The notes: generated from the letters alone by a model not told the origin. 64,000 nt of DNA from Alloyangia pacifica (GCF_003111685.1 NZ_CP022189.1:2310001-2374000); one strand, 5' to 3'; shown: positions 28,691-37,890, counted from the first letter of the stretch. Program-made: numbers and translations.

Positions 28691-29414
28691 GGAACCCGGC
28701 CTCCGCCATCAGGCGGTTCGAGGCCGCCTCCACATCCGCCTCGATCTTCGCAAGGAAGACCTTGCTTGGCATGCCGGGCTCGATCACCGGCAGGAATTCG
28801 ATCACAGCCGTGCCTGGCTTGCGGTAGATGCCACGCTTGGGCCAGAACACGCCGACGTTGGTCGCCACCGGCACGCAGGGCTCACCGCTCTGGCTGTAGA
28901 GGATCGCCGTGCCGACCTTGTAGGGCAGCTTTACGCCTGGCGGCACGCGGGTGCCCTGCGGGTAGATAATCAGCTGGCCGGGATGCTCCTCGGCGCTCTT
29001 CTTGACGTCGGCCACCAGCTTCGAGATCGCCGCACCGCGCTTGCCGCGGTTCACCGGGATGCAGCCGATGCGGGTGGCATATTGACCGAGCACCGGGGTG
29101 AAGAGCAGCTCGCGCTTCATCACGAACTTGCCCGCAGGCACCGCGCCGAACAGCAGGATGATGTCGAAGAAGCTCTGGTGCTTGGCGGCGATCAGCAGCT
29201 CGCCCGAGGGGACTTCGCCGCGGATCTCGCTTTTGAGCCCCACCATCCAGGAGGCCGTCCAGCGCACCCAGAGGCACCACGCCCGGCAGGCTGCGCGCGC
29301 ACCCCGGTCGGAGAACAGCGCCAGCGGGAAGAACAGCAGGCCAACCGCCGCCATTGCCAAGTAGACCTGTCCAACGAAGAGCAGCGAGCGGATCCATTGC
29401 AGGGCGTATAGCAT
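28677..29414 (-). CDS. plsC: 1-acyl-sn-glycerol-3-phosphate acyltransferase
   Basis: A 245-aa membrane-bound lysophosphatidate acyltransferase making phosphatidate for phospholipids. It has an N-terminal membrane helix (about 12-33) and the catalytic HxxxxD motif HQSFFD, followed by IPVNRGKRG and YPQGTRVPPG acceptor motifs. The ATG overlaps the ftsX stop by one base (TAATG). The pairing couples envelope lipid synthesis with FtsEX. Confidence 0.93.
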   Translation of the reverse strand: MLYALQWIRSLLFVGQVYLAMAAVGLLFFPLALFSDRGARAACRAWCLWVRWTASWMVGLKSEIRGEVPSGELLIAAKHQSFFDIILLFGAVPAGKFVMKRELLFTPVLGQYATRIGCIPVNRGKRGAAISKLVADVKKSAEEHPGQLIIYPQGTRVPPGVKLPYKVGTAILYSQSGEPCVPVATNVGVFWPKRGIYRKPGTAVIEFLPVIEPGMPSKVFLAKIEADVEAASNRLMAEAGFHAED

Positions 29415-30319
29415 TATCTCAAATCTCCAAGCACCCGCCGCGCCGCCATCGCCGTCGCCACGAAGGCCACCGCCGCGGTCAGCAACGGCACCAGTAGCGC
29501 GAAGACCCAGTGCCAGCCGACGAAGGACAGGCCGGTGAGAAAACCCGCCGTCTCGCCCGCCGAGGGCAGCAGCAGCAGCGCGCCGGCGCCGGCGAGGGCG
29601 CCCAGGGTCGCGCCGCCGAGGGCACGCAGGGTGAATCGCCGCACGAAAGCGCGGGCGATGAAGCCGTCGGTCGCCCCCACCAGCCGCAACACCGCGATGA
29701 CCTGCGCATTGGCCGCCAGCGCGGCATTGGCCGCCAGCGTGACCATCGCCGCCACCGCACCGGCGATGAGCAGGATCGACACCGCCCCCAGCAGCCGCAG
29801 CTTGCCCGCAGCCGCCACCAGCGGACGCCGCCATCTCGTGTGATCGTCGAGCACCGCGCCCGGCACCTCGGCCTGCAGCCGCAGCCGCAGCCCCGCGCCG
29901 TCAAAGCCTCCGCCCTCCTCGATGATCTCGATCAGCTGCGGCACCGGCAGATCCGCCAGCGGAAGGTCCGGACCGAACCAGGGCTCGAGCAGCGCTTGCT
30001 GTTCCTCTTCGGACAGCGCCCGGGCCGAGGCAACGCCCGGCGTCTGCTGCAGCAGCCGCAGCGCCGCTTCGGTCTGCTGCGCCTGCTGCCCGGCGGGGGC
30101 CGAGATGCGCAGGGTCGAGGCACGCGCCAGTTCCTCGCCCCAGCTTGTGGCAAGCCGCCCGGCGGCCAGCGACAGCGCCAGCGCGAAGACCGCGAGGAAG
30201 GCCATGGCCCCGGCGGCAAACAGAGTGAGCGAGGCGGTGAAACCCGTGGGCGGCACCACCCGATCGGCGCCGGTGTCCGAGCCGGTGAAGGCCCCGAAGG
30301 AGTCGCGGATCAGCCTCAC
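29414..30319 (-). CDS. ftsX: cell division ABC-type permease FtsX
   Basis: A 301-aa partner of FtsE that links the divisome to peptidoglycan hydrolase control. An N-terminal helix (about 33-55) is followed by a periplasmic domain of about 120 residues and three C-terminal helices, the usual FtsX topology. It overlaps ftsE by 4 nt and plsC by 1 nt. Confidence 0.9.
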   Translation of the reverse strand: MRLIRDSFGAFTGSDTGADRVVPPTGFTASLTLFAAGAMAFLAVFALALSLAAGRLATSWGEELARASTLRISAPAGQQAQQTEAALRLLQQTPGVASARALSEEEQQALLEPWFGPDLPLADLPVPQLIEIIEEGGGFDGAGLRLRLQAEVPGAVLDDHTRWRRPLVAAAGKLRLLGAVSILLIAGAVAAMVTLAANAALAANAQVIAVLRLVGATDGFIARAFVRRFTLRALGGATLGALAGAGALLLLPSAGETAGFLTGLSFVGWHWVFALLVPLLTAAVAFVATAMAARRVLGDLR

Positions 30320-30993
30320 AGGTCGACCCCCGCCGCTTGCAGCCTGCGGTTCGAGATGCGCAGCACCCGCGCCTGCACCTGGGTCTTGGCCGAGCGGATG
30401 AGCCCGAGGTCGTGGGTGGCGATGAGGATCGTCTTGCCCATGCGGTTGAGCTCGACCAGCAGCCGCAGAAGCCGCTGCGACATCTCCCAGTCGACGTTGC
30501 CCGTGGGCTCGTCGGCCAGGATCACCTCGGGCGACATGATCACCGCGCGGGCCAGCGCCGCGCGCTGCCGCTCGCCGCCCGAAAGCTCCGGCGGCAGGGC
30601 ATCGGCGCGGCTCTTCAGCCCGACCCAGGTCATCAGCTCGATGAGGTTCTGCTCGAGATCGCTGCCGCCTTCGCCCGCCACGGTGAGCGGCAGGGCGACA
30701 TTCTCGGCGACCGACAGATGGTCGAGAAACTGGCAGTCCTGGTGCACCACGCCGATGCGCCGGCGGCTCAGCGCGATGGCGTCACGGTCCATGCGCCGCA
30801 CGTCCTCGCCGAACAGCCGTGCGTGGCCGGCGGTGGGCACGAGCGCGCCGTAGCAGAGCTTCAGCAGCGTCGTCTTGCCGGCGCCCGAAGGCCCGGTCAG
30901 GAAGTGGAATGACCCAGGCGCAAGCCGCAGCGTGAGCCCGCTCAGCAGCTCTCCGCCACCGTAGCTGTAGGCCACATTATCCAGTTCGATCAC
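30316..30993 (-). CDS. ftsE: cell division ATP-binding protein FtsE
   Basis: A 225-aa ABC ATPase. Walker A GPSGAGKTT (about 35-43), signature LSGGERQRAALARA, Walker B VILADEPTGNVD and switch His in ATHDLGL. The start is a GTG at 30993 giving VIELDNVAYSYGGG; a longer upstream frame has no family match. Diverges from the zinc-ribbon protein gene. Confidence 0.93.
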   Translation of the reverse strand: MIELDNVAYSYGGGELLSGLTLRLAPGSFHFLTGPSGAGKTTLLKLCYGALVPTAGHARLFGEDVRRMDRDAIALSRRRIGVVHQDCQFLDHLSVAENVALPLTVAGEGGSDLEQNLIELMTWVGLKSRADALPPELSGGERQRAALARAVIMSPEVILADEPTGNVDWEMSQRLLRLLVELNRMGKTILIATHDLGLIRSAKTQVQARVLRISNRRLQAAGVDL

Positions 30994-31152
30994 GCCTGCG
31001 CGCCCCCGGTAAATACGTCGCCCTGTTGTGCCCGAGCCGCGGCGCAGTTGCAATCCGCCCCCCGGCCCGAAAATGGGCTTTCCCGCCGCACCCCGGCAAC
31101 CTATTGTCAGCAAAGGGATGGTGGCCAGAACAGATGGAAAGCTAAGGACAAT

Positions 31153-32076
31153 ATGCGGCTGATTTGCCCCAATTGCGGCGCGCAATACGAGGTGCCGGTC
31201 GACGCGATCCCCGCGGGCGGGCGCGACGTGCAATGCTCGAGCTGCGGCCACACCTGGTTCCAACTGCACCCGCTGGATGCGCCCCTCCCCGAAGAGGCGC
31301 CCGCCGAGGCCCCGCAGGACGACGAGCTCTGGGAAGAGATGGATGAGGGTGCCTTTGCGGCGCCCGCCGAGGACGAGGACGCGCCCTTCCCCGATCCCGA
31401 GCCCGACGAGACGCCCGACTCCGAGCCACTCGGCACGCCGGTACCGCGCCGCCCGGTTCGCGCCCGCGGGCTCGATCCCTCGGTCGCCGAGGTGCTGCGC
31501 CAGGAGGCCGAACGCGAGGCCCGCCGCCGCACCGATCCCGAACCGCTCGAGAGCCAGCCTGACCTCGGCCTCGCGGAGCCCGCCGAGGAAAGCGCCGCGC
31601 ACCGCGCGCGCGTCGCCCGCGCCCACATGACCCGCAGCCGTGGCGATGCCCCGCCCTCCGGAAAGCCCACACCCGAGCCCGTCGGCGCAGCCGAGCCGGC
31701 CCCCGAGGCGCCCGAGCGCGCCGAGTTCGTGACCTCTGAACCCGAGCACCCTTCCGTTGCGCCTTCGCGCCGCGACCTGCTGCCGGACATCGAGGAAATC
31801 AACCAGACGCTGCGCGTCGTCCCCGAGCCACGCCGCATGGAGACGCCGCAGGGCCGCGCGCGGGCCGCCGAGGAAGACGAACTGCAGAGCAGCGGCTTTG
31901 CCCGCGGCTTCGGCGTGGTGCTGATCTTGGCGGCGCTGGCGGTGTTGTTTTACGCGCTGGCACCGGCGCTCACCGCCGCGGTGCCCGCCCTCGCCCCGCT
32001 GCTGGATCCCTATGTCGCAACAGTAGACGGCCTGCGGCTCTGGCTCGACGCGCAGCTCACCGCTCTGCTGAGCTGA
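31153..32076 (+). CDS. MJ0042 zinc-ribbon membrane protein
   Basis: A 307-aa protein starting with a zinc ribbon (MRLICPNCGAQYEVP..., paired CxxC at about residues 5-8 and 29-32), then a long Glu/Pro-rich low-complexity region (about 40-250) and one C-terminal membrane segment (about 256-285). The layout fits a cytosolic zinc domain tethered to the inner membrane. Diverges from ftsE; the role is unknown. The start at 31153 was chosen because the zinc ribbon begins there. Confidence 0.85.
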   Translation: MRLICPNCGAQYEVPVDAIPAGGRDVQCSSCGHTWFQLHPLDAPLPEEAPAEAPQDDELWEEMDEGAFAAPAEDEDAPFPDPEPDETPDSEPLGTPVPRRPVRARGLDPSVAEVLRQEAEREARRRTDPEPLESQPDLGLAEPAEESAAHRARVARAHMTRSRGDAPPSGKPTPEPVGAAEPAPEAPERAEFVTSEPEHPSVAPSRRDLLPDIEEINQTLRVVPEPRRMETPQGRARAAEEDELQSSGFARGFGVVLILAALAVLFYALAPALTAAVPALAPLLDPYVATVDGLRLWLDAQLTALLS

Positions 32077-32100
32077 GCCGCCGCGCCCGGCCTTTTTTAC

Positions 32101-32160
32101 AGGCAGAAGTATCTAGGGGGGGGAGCAAGGGGGCAAGCAGCCCCTTGGCGCCCCCGTCCG
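32101..32160 (-). repeat. Rhodobacteraceae-type intergenic repeat, copy B
   Basis: On the minus strand: GC-rich arms (GGGGGCGCC...GGGGCTGCTTGCCCC), a C-run of eight, then TAGATACTTCTGCCTG. Same layout as the copies at 4724-4762 and 44801-44861. Confidence 0.45.
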
Positions 32161-32168
32161 GCCCGCGC

Positions 32169-33434
32169 TCAGCCCCGGCCCTTCCAGGGCACCAGCTTGC
32201 GCTCGGCCAGCCGCATCAGCATGTCGATGCCGAAGCCGATTACGCCGATCAAGATGATCCCCATGATCACGATGTCGGTGAGCTGGAATTTCGAAGCGAC
32301 CATGATCATCATCCCCGCGCCCTTCTCGGCGGCGACAAGCTCGGCGGCCACCACGGTGCCCCAGCAGACACCCATGGCAACCCGCGCGCCGGTGAAGATG
32401 TCGGGCAGCGAGTTGGGGATGATCACGTGGCGCAGGATCTGCACCTTCGAGGCGCCCAGCGAATAGGCCGCGTGCACCTTGGAGATCTTGACCCCCGAGA
32501 CTCCGGAACGCGCCGCGATGGCCATGATCCAAAGCGCGGCGAGAAACAGCAGGATGATCTTGCCGGTCTCGCCGATGCCCGCCCAGAGGATCACCAGCGG
32601 AATGAGCGCCAGCGGCGGCACAGGGCGCATGAACTCGACGATGGGATCGAACCAGCCGCGGAACCAGTCCGACAGGCCCATGGCGTAGCCAAGCGGAATG
32701 CCGATCAGCGCGCCGAAGAAGAACCCCGCGATGACCCGGAAGAGCGACCAGCCAAGGTGCTCCCAGAGCGTGCTGCCGCGGTAGCCGTCGCGCGAGATCT
32801 CGGCAAGCCGGGCAAGCACAGCCTCGGGCGCGGGCAGCCAGATCGGCTCCATCTGCCAGCCCTTGGCGGGCTCGAAGGTGAGCGTGCCCTTGGGCGACAT
32901 GCCGACGCGGCCATGGTCGGTGATGACCTCGCCCCCCGGCTCGATCGGCTGACCGTTGACGGCGAGGACCCTGTGCCCCTCGTCGCGCCCATGCGCGTCG
33001 TTCTGATCGACCCGCACCAATCCCGAGCGCCAGGCCCCGACGCTGGCGCTGTCGTTCTTCGCCCAGCCATCCCCGGGGTCGACCTCGGGGTCTTCGGTCT
33101 CCTCGCCCACCGGGAAGACCCGCACAATCACCGTCGCCTCGTCGGGCGCGACGCCCTCCGCCTCGGCGGTATAGGTGAAGCTGGCATCCCCAACGAAGGG
33201 CCCGGGCGCGTGCAGGAACTTCGGCACCCAGGTCGAGCCGGTGAAGGCCCCCCAGAGCAGGAAGATGGTCAGGATCGACACCACGCTGGCGATACGGCTC
33301 GGGCGCACCGCGCTTTCGTCGCCGAAGGTGACGGTCTTGCGGGCGGTGAAATCGTTCAGCGCGCGGTGCACCAGCAGCTTCACCAGCAGCCAGCTTGCCA
33401 CGAAGATGGCGATATAGAGTCCAAAGACGATCAT
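32169..33434 (-). CDS. tauC: taurine ABC transporter permease TauC (with periplasmic insertion)
   Basis: A 421-aa permease, much longer than the usual 250-280 aa. Helices near 2-22 and 47-64 precede an insertion of about 160 polar residues (about 65-225), then the normal BPD_transp_1 core with the EAA loop (AAYSLGASKVQILRHVIIPNSLPDIF). The insertion is probably periplasmic. It overlaps tauB by 4 nt. Function assigned from tauA/tauB/tpa context. Confidence 0.9.
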   Translation of the reverse strand: MIVFGLYIAIFVASWLLVKLLVHRALNDFTARKTVTFGDESAVRPSRIASVVSILTIFLLWGAFTGSTWVPKFLHAPGPFVGDASFTYTAEAEGVAPDEATVIVRVFPVGEETEDPEVDPGDGWAKNDSASVGAWRSGLVRVDQNDAHGRDEGHRVLAVNGQPIEPGGEVITDHGRVGMSPKGTLTFEPAKGWQMEPIWLPAPEAVLARLAEISRDGYRGSTLWEHLGWSLFRVIAGFFFGALIGIPLGYAMGLSDWFRGWFDPIVEFMRPVPPLALIPLVILWAGIGETGKIILLFLAALWIMAIAARSGVSGVKISKVHAAYSLGASKVQILRHVIIPNSLPDIFTGARVAMGVCWGTVVAAELVAAEKGAGMMIMVASKFQLTDIVIMGIILIGVIGFGIDMLMRLAERKLVPWKGRG

Positions 33435-34246
33435 GACGCGGCCCCCGCGGTTTCGCTGCGGCCCATGATCTCTTCCTCCATGTCCCAGATCATCCCGAGG
33501 ATCTCCTCGCGCGTTGTCGCGAAATCGGGATGCTTCTTCACCGCGCGCAAGTCCTGCCCGGCGCCGAGATCGGCAAAGGGCAGACGGTACTCGCGGTGGA
33601 TGCGGCCCGGGCGCGGCGCCATGACCAGCAGCCGCTCGCCCAAAAGCAGCGCCTCCTCGACCGAGTGGGTGATGAGGACGATGGTCTTGCCTGTTTCCTT
33701 CCAGAGCTTCAGCACGAGGCTCTGCATCTTCTCGCGCGTGAGCGCGTCGAGCGCCCCCAGCGGCTCGTCCATGAGGATCACGTCGGGATCATTGGCAAGG
33801 CAGCGGGCCAGGGCCACGCGCTGCTGCATCCCGCCCGAGAGCTCGTAGACCGCCTTTTCTTTGAAGTCGCGCAGGCCCACCACCTCGAGCAGGTGATCAA
33901 CGCTCGCGCCGTAGTCCTTCTCACGCTTCCCGGCCATGCGCGGGCCGAAACTGACATTGTCGCGCACGTTCATCCACTCGAAAAGCGCGCCCTGCTGGAA
34001 CACCATGCCGCGTTCGGCAGCGGGGCCGCGCACCTCGCGACCGCCCAAGATGATCTTGCCCTCGGTCGGCGCGAGAAAGCCCGCGACGATGTTGAGCAGC
34101 GTGGTCTTGCCGCAGCCCGACGGACCCAGTACCGACAAGAGCTCGCCCTGCGCGAGGTCCAGAGAGACGTCCTTCAGCGCCTGCACCGAGCTGCCGTTGG
34201 GCAGGTCGAAGCGCATCGACAGGTTCTGGATGGTTAATCCGCTCAT
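33431..34246 (-). CDS. tauB: taurine ABC transporter ATPase
   Basis: A 271-aa ATPase of the nitrate/sulfonate/taurine class. Walker A GPSGCGKTT (about 41-49), signature LSGGMQQRVALARCL, Walker B VILMDEPLGALD, switch His in ITHSVEEA. The ORF could extend far upstream, but ATG 34246 gives MSGLTIQNLSM, the family start. Confidence 0.92.
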   Translation of the reverse strand: MSGLTIQNLSMRFDLPNGSSVQALKDVSLDLAQGELLSVLGPSGCGKTTLLNIVAGFLAPTEGKIILGGREVRGPAAERGMVFQQGALFEWMNVRDNVSFGPRMAGKREKDYGASVDHLLEVVGLRDFKEKAVYELSGGMQQRVALARCLANDPDVILMDEPLGALDALTREKMQSLVLKLWKETGKTIVLITHSVEEALLLGERLLVMAPRPGRIHREYRLPFADLGAGQDLRAVKKHPDFATTREEILGMIWDMEEEIMGRSETAGAAS

Positions 34247-34316
34247 GATGTGCCTTTCGCGGCCCGTCGCCGCGGTTCGGGGGGTTCCGCCCCCAACATG
34301 TCGTTCTGATGCGAAG

Positions 34317-34346
34317 GTCCCGGCGGCAGCCCCCCGACGCCGGGAC
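34317..34346 (-). other. intercistronic hairpin tauA-tauB
   Basis: A 9-bp perfect stem, GTCCCGGCG (34317-34325) with CGCCGGGAC (34338-34346), 12-nt loop, no U-tract. Hairpins after a binding-protein gene often stabilise that part of the mRNA, giving more TauA than TauBC. Confidence 0.6.
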
Positions 34347-34362
34347 AAGTGGCCCGAAGGCC

Positions 34363-35355
34363 TTACATCGAGCCTGCCGACGCGAGCGGCCCGGTGTTCA
34401 CATGGTCGGCGTAGCTGTCGAGCGCCGCGTCGATCGAGCCCGCCTCGACGAAGACGTCGGCAACGCCCTTCATGAAGTCGGCCGCGCCGCCGCCCAGCCA
34501 CTTGGCCGAGAGCTGGTCTTCTGCTGTCGGGAAAACGAAGGTGGCCATGGTCTCGGCGGTGGCTGCCTCGTCCATGCCCGCGTCCTTGGCGATGACCGGC
34601 AGCATCTTGGACTGATTGGCCTCATCCGCCCACATGGCATTGGCCTCGGCGGTTACCTTCAGGAAGGCGGCGACAAGATCCGAATTCTCTGCCACCCAGC
34701 CCGCGGGGCCGGAGGTCACGTCGAAGACGAGGATGCCCAGCTCTTCCTTCTCGGCGCCGGTGAGCAGCACGTTGCCATGCTCTTTCATGCGGCGCAGCGA
34801 GCCGCCCCAGCCGCAGGCCATGTCGACCGCGCCCTGCGCGATGGCAGCCGCGCCGTCCGGCGGCGCCATGTCGACGATCTCAAGGCTCTCGAGCGGCACC
34901 CCGAAGTGGCCCATCTGTTTCAGGAAGCCGTAGTGGGCGGCGGTGCCGAGCGGCACGGCGACCTTCTTGCCTTCGAGTTCCCCGGCGCTGTCCTTGTCGA
35001 TTTCCAACTCCGAGCGGACCACGCAGTTGTCGTTGTCGGCGTAGCTCACCGCCACGTCGAGTGCCTGCAGGTCCTGCCCCGCCGAGGCGGCGACCACGAA
35101 GGGCGGCACGCCCTGGCTGACCGAGAGCTGCACATCGCCAGAGGCCATCGCTGCCGACATGGCGGTGCCGGTGTCGAAGCTCACCCAGTTGATGTCGACG
35201 CCCATGGCCTCTTCGTACATGCCTTCGGCCTTGGCATATTCGAAGGGCATCGGCCATTCGAGGAAATAGCCCACGGTGATGCTTTCGGCGCTTGCGGCAC
35301 CGGCCAGCAGCGCCACGGCAGCCGCCGCGCCCATCAGGCGTTTCTTGATCGTCAT
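34363..35355 (-). CDS. tauA: taurine ABC transporter substrate-binding protein
   Basis: A 330-aa periplasmic protein with signal peptide MTIKKRLMGAAAAVALLAGAASA (cleavage near residue 23). The mature part begins ESITVGYFLEWPMPFEYAKAEGMY, as in Rhodobacteraceae TauA proteins, and holds typical sulfonate-pocket segments (QGVPPFVVAASAG, MACGWGGSL). First gene of tauABC, divergent from tpa. Confidence 0.93.
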   Translation of the reverse strand: MTIKKRLMGAAAAVALLAGAASAESITVGYFLEWPMPFEYAKAEGMYEEAMGVDINWVSFDTGTAMSAAMASGDVQLSVSQGVPPFVVAASAGQDLQALDVAVSYADNDNCVVRSELEIDKDSAGELEGKKVAVPLGTAAHYGFLKQMGHFGVPLESLEIVDMAPPDGAAAIAQGAVDMACGWGGSLRRMKEHGNVLLTGAEKEELGILVFDVTSGPAGWVAENSDLVAAFLKVTAEANAMWADEANQSKMLPVIAKDAGMDEAATAETMATFVFPTAEDQLSAKWLGGGAADFMKGVADVFVEAGSIDAALDSYADHVNTGPLASAGSM

Positions 35356-35594
35356 CTTGTCTCTCCCGTTCTGCTGCCCCGTCATGGTCTGCGGAGCTTT
35401 TGCTTGGCCGTCACGTCAGGCGCCCGGCTCGCCGTCGATCGGAGCGGAAAAGACACGTTCCAGCAATGGGCGATGCCTGCGGATGCAGCAGGTACACGGG
35501 GGGCAGTGGGGTAAGCTGCACAATTCGCGGGCACTGCGCCGCGAGAAAATCCCGTTATCCTTGGCCTGTTTCCCGTGCGGCGCGCGGGATCCGG

Positions 35595-35630
35595 AAATCT
35601 GGCTCTATATCAACCGCAAATCTGGCGCTA
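35595..35630. promoter_or_regulatory. direct repeats in the tauA-tpa divergent promoter region (candidate TauR site)
   Basis: AAATCTGGCTCTA (35595-35607) and AAATCTGGCGCTA (35618-35630), 12 of 13 identical, offset 23 bp, in the 371-nt divergent gap. MocR-type TauR is known to bind direct repeats with a CTGG-type core upstream of tpa, so this is a reasonable candidate. The tauR gene itself is not in the window. Confidence 0.5.
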
Positions 35631-35726
35631 CGACTTCCCGCCTCTTCTGGCACATGTGCTAACATCCCGCATCGCGGAGTCACGCTTTCGCGCCCGCTGC
35701 GGCGCCCGGAATTCAGGAGAGCTTCC

Positions 35727-37124
35727 ATGGACGGCACCCTCACCCAGAACGACCTCAGCCACGTCGTCGAAGCCGACAAGGCCCACGTCTGGCACCACCT
35801 CGTGCAGCACAAGCAGTTCGAGACCAGCGATCCCAAGATCATCGTCGAGGGCAAGGGCATGCGCGTCTGGGACCAGACCGGGCGCGAGCAGCTCGACGCG
35901 GTGTCGGGCGCGGTCTGGACGGTGAACGTGGGCTACGGCCGCAAGACCATCGTCGATGCGATCTCCGAGCAGCTGATGAAGCTGAACTACTATGCCGGCG
36001 CCGCGGGCTCGATCCCCGGCGCGCTGTTTGCCGAAGAGCTGATCGACAAGATGCCGGGCATGAGCCGCGTCTACTACTGCAACTCGGGCTCCGAGGCGAA
36101 CGAGAAGGCCTTCAAGATGGTCCGCCAGATCGCGCACAAGCGCTACGGCGGCAAGAAGCACAAGATCCTCTACCGCGAGCGCGATTACCACGGCACCACC
36201 ATCGCCGCGCTCTCCGCAGGCGGGCAGGAAGAGCGCAACGCGCAATACGGCCCCTTCGCGCCGGGCTTCGTGGCGGTGCCGCATTGCCTCGAGTACCGCG
36301 CCGGGGATCAGGGCTGGGGCGACCTGTCGGGCGAGGCATATGGCCAGCGCGCCGCCGATGCCATCGAAGAGGTGATCCTGCGCGAAGGCCCCGACACCGT
36401 CGGCGCGCTCTGCCTCGAGCCGGTGACCGCGGGCGGCGGCGTGATCGTGCCGCCGGCGGGCTACTGGCAGCGCGTGCAGGAAATCTGCCGCAAGTACGAC
36501 GTGCTGCTGCACATCGACGAGGTGGTCTGCGGCGTGGGGCGCACCGGCACCTGGTTCGGCTATCAGCACTATGGCGTCGAGCCCGACTTCGTGACCATGG
36601 CCAAGGGCGTTGCCTCGGGATACGCCGCGATTGCCTGCTGCGTCACCAACGAGCGCGTCTTTGACCTGTTCAAGGACGACGCCTCGGACCCGATGAACTA
36701 CTTCCGCGACATCTCGACCTTCGGCGGCTGCACCGCCGGCCCCGCCGCGGCGCTCGAGAACATGCGCATCATCGAAGACGAGGGCCTGCTCGAGAACACC
36801 ACGGCGATGGGCGAGTACATGCTCGGCCAGCTCGAGACGCTGAAGGACAAGCACGCCGTCGTCGGAGAGGCGCGCGGCAAGGGTCTGTTCCTCGGTGCCG
36901 AGCTGGTGACCGACCGCACCACCCGCGAGCCGATGGACGAAAAGCGCGTGGCCGCCGTCGTCGCCGAGGTGAACAAGCGCGGTGTCATCATCGGCATGAC
37001 CAACCGCTCGATCCCCGGCTACAACAACACGCTGTGCTTCGCCCCGGCGCTGATCGCCACCAAGGACGACATCGACCAGATTGTCGAGGCTGTGGATGGC
37101 GCTCTCGGGACGGTCTTCGGCTGA
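35727..37124 (+). CDS. tpa: taurine:pyruvate aminotransferase
   Basis: A class III PLP aminotransferase (465 aa) that converts taurine and pyruvate to sulfoacetaldehyde and alanine, the first catabolic step after TauABC uptake. The N-terminal MDGTLTQNDLSHVVEADKAH matches Tpa and the PLP lysine is K293 in MAKGVASGY. A 109-codon upstream extension in the same frame was rejected; AGGAG precedes the ATG at 35727. The downstream sulfoacetaldehyde acetyltransferase (xsc) is not in the window. Confidence 0.95.
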   Translation: MDGTLTQNDLSHVVEADKAHVWHHLVQHKQFETSDPKIIVEGKGMRVWDQTGREQLDAVSGAVWTVNVGYGRKTIVDAISEQLMKLNYYAGAAGSIPGALFAEELIDKMPGMSRVYYCNSGSEANEKAFKMVRQIAHKRYGGKKHKILYRERDYHGTTIAALSAGGQEERNAQYGPFAPGFVAVPHCLEYRAGDQGWGDLSGEAYGQRAADAIEEVILREGPDTVGALCLEPVTAGGGVIVPPAGYWQRVQEICRKYDVLLHIDEVVCGVGRTGTWFGYQHYGVEPDFVTMAKGVASGYAAIACCVTNERVFDLFKDDASDPMNYFRDISTFGGCTAGPAAALENMRIIEDEGLLENTTAMGEYMLGQLETLKDKHAVVGEARGKGLFLGAELVTDRTTREPMDEKRVAAVVAEVNKRGVIIGMTNRSIPGYNNTLCFAPALIATKDDIDQIVEAVDGALGTVFG

Positions 37125-37125
37125 G

Positions 37126-37824
37126 ATGACGGATCATCGCACGAACGACCACGGGCAGCCCATCGGGCTGCCCGTCGAAGGATCGTTTCCCCGCCCCTTC
37201 CCGCCGAACGCGCCGATGACGGGACGCTTCGTGAGGCTCGAGCAGACGCGCTCGGAGCACGCCCCGGCGCTCTATGAGGCCTTCGCCCGGGACGACGGCG
37301 GCGCGAACTGGACCTACCTGCCCGGCGCGCCGCTGCGCGATCTGGCCGAAGCGCAGGCCTGGATCGAAAGCTGCGCAAAGAGCACGGACCCCCTCTTCCA
37401 AACGATCTGCAGGCTGGACGGCACGCCGGTGGGAATCGCCTCCTATCTGCGGATCGACCAGGCCAATGGCGTGATCGAGGTCGGGCACATCCACTTCAGC
37501 CCCCTGTTGCAGCGCAGCCCGGCGGCGACCGAAGCCATGTACCTGATGATGAAGCGCGCCTTCGACGAGCTCGGCTACCGCCGCTACGAATGGAAATGCG
37601 ACGCGCTCAACGGCCCCTCGCGCCGCGCGGCCGAGCGGCTCGGCTTCAGCTACGAGGGCACGTTCCGGCAGGCTGTGGTGACCAAGGGCCGCAACCGCGA
37701 CACAGCGTGGTTCTCAGTCATCGACAGCGAATGGCCGACCCTGCGCGCGCGCTTCGAAGCTTGGCTCGATCCGTCGAACTTCGATGCGGAAGGGCAGCAG
37801 ATCGTGCGCCTTCAGGACCTTTAA
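37126..37824 (+). CDS. GNAT family N-acetyltransferase (RimJ/RimL-type)
   Basis: A 232-aa acetyltransferase. VRLEQTRSEHAPALYEAF at the start of the fold, a central IASYLRIDQANGVIEVGHIHFSP strand pair and the RRAAERLGFSYEGTFRQAVVTKGRNRDT acetyl-CoA segment mark the RimJ-like group acting on amines. Begins one base after the tpa stop, so probably co-transcribed. The substrate is not known. Confidence 0.9.
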   Translation: MTDHRTNDHGQPIGLPVEGSFPRPFPPNAPMTGRFVRLEQTRSEHAPALYEAFARDDGGANWTYLPGAPLRDLAEAQAWIESCAKSTDPLFQTICRLDGTPVGIASYLRIDQANGVIEVGHIHFSPLLQRSPAATEAMYLMMKRAFDELGYRRYEWKCDALNGPSRRAAERLGFSYEGTFRQAVVTKGRNRDTAWFSVIDSEWPTLRARFEAWLDPSNFDAEGQQIVRLQDL

Positions 37825-37840
37825 ATAACTGAAAATCAAT

Positions 37841-37866
37841 AAAAAAGGGCCGCGAAACCGCGGCCC
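37841..37866 (-). terminator. intrinsic terminator of hupB
   Basis: Minus strand: GGGCCGCG (37866-37859) pairs with CGCGGCCC (37854-37847), GTTT loop, then T6 (37846-37841). It lies between the convergent GNAT and hupB genes. Confidence 0.9.
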
Positions 37867-37890
37867 TGATGCTCAGTCGAGCAGGAAAGA

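Noticed and set aside
32145..33848. 567-codon plus-strand open frame opposite tauC/tauB
   Set aside because: Antisense shadow; interrupted domains only on the tau strand.
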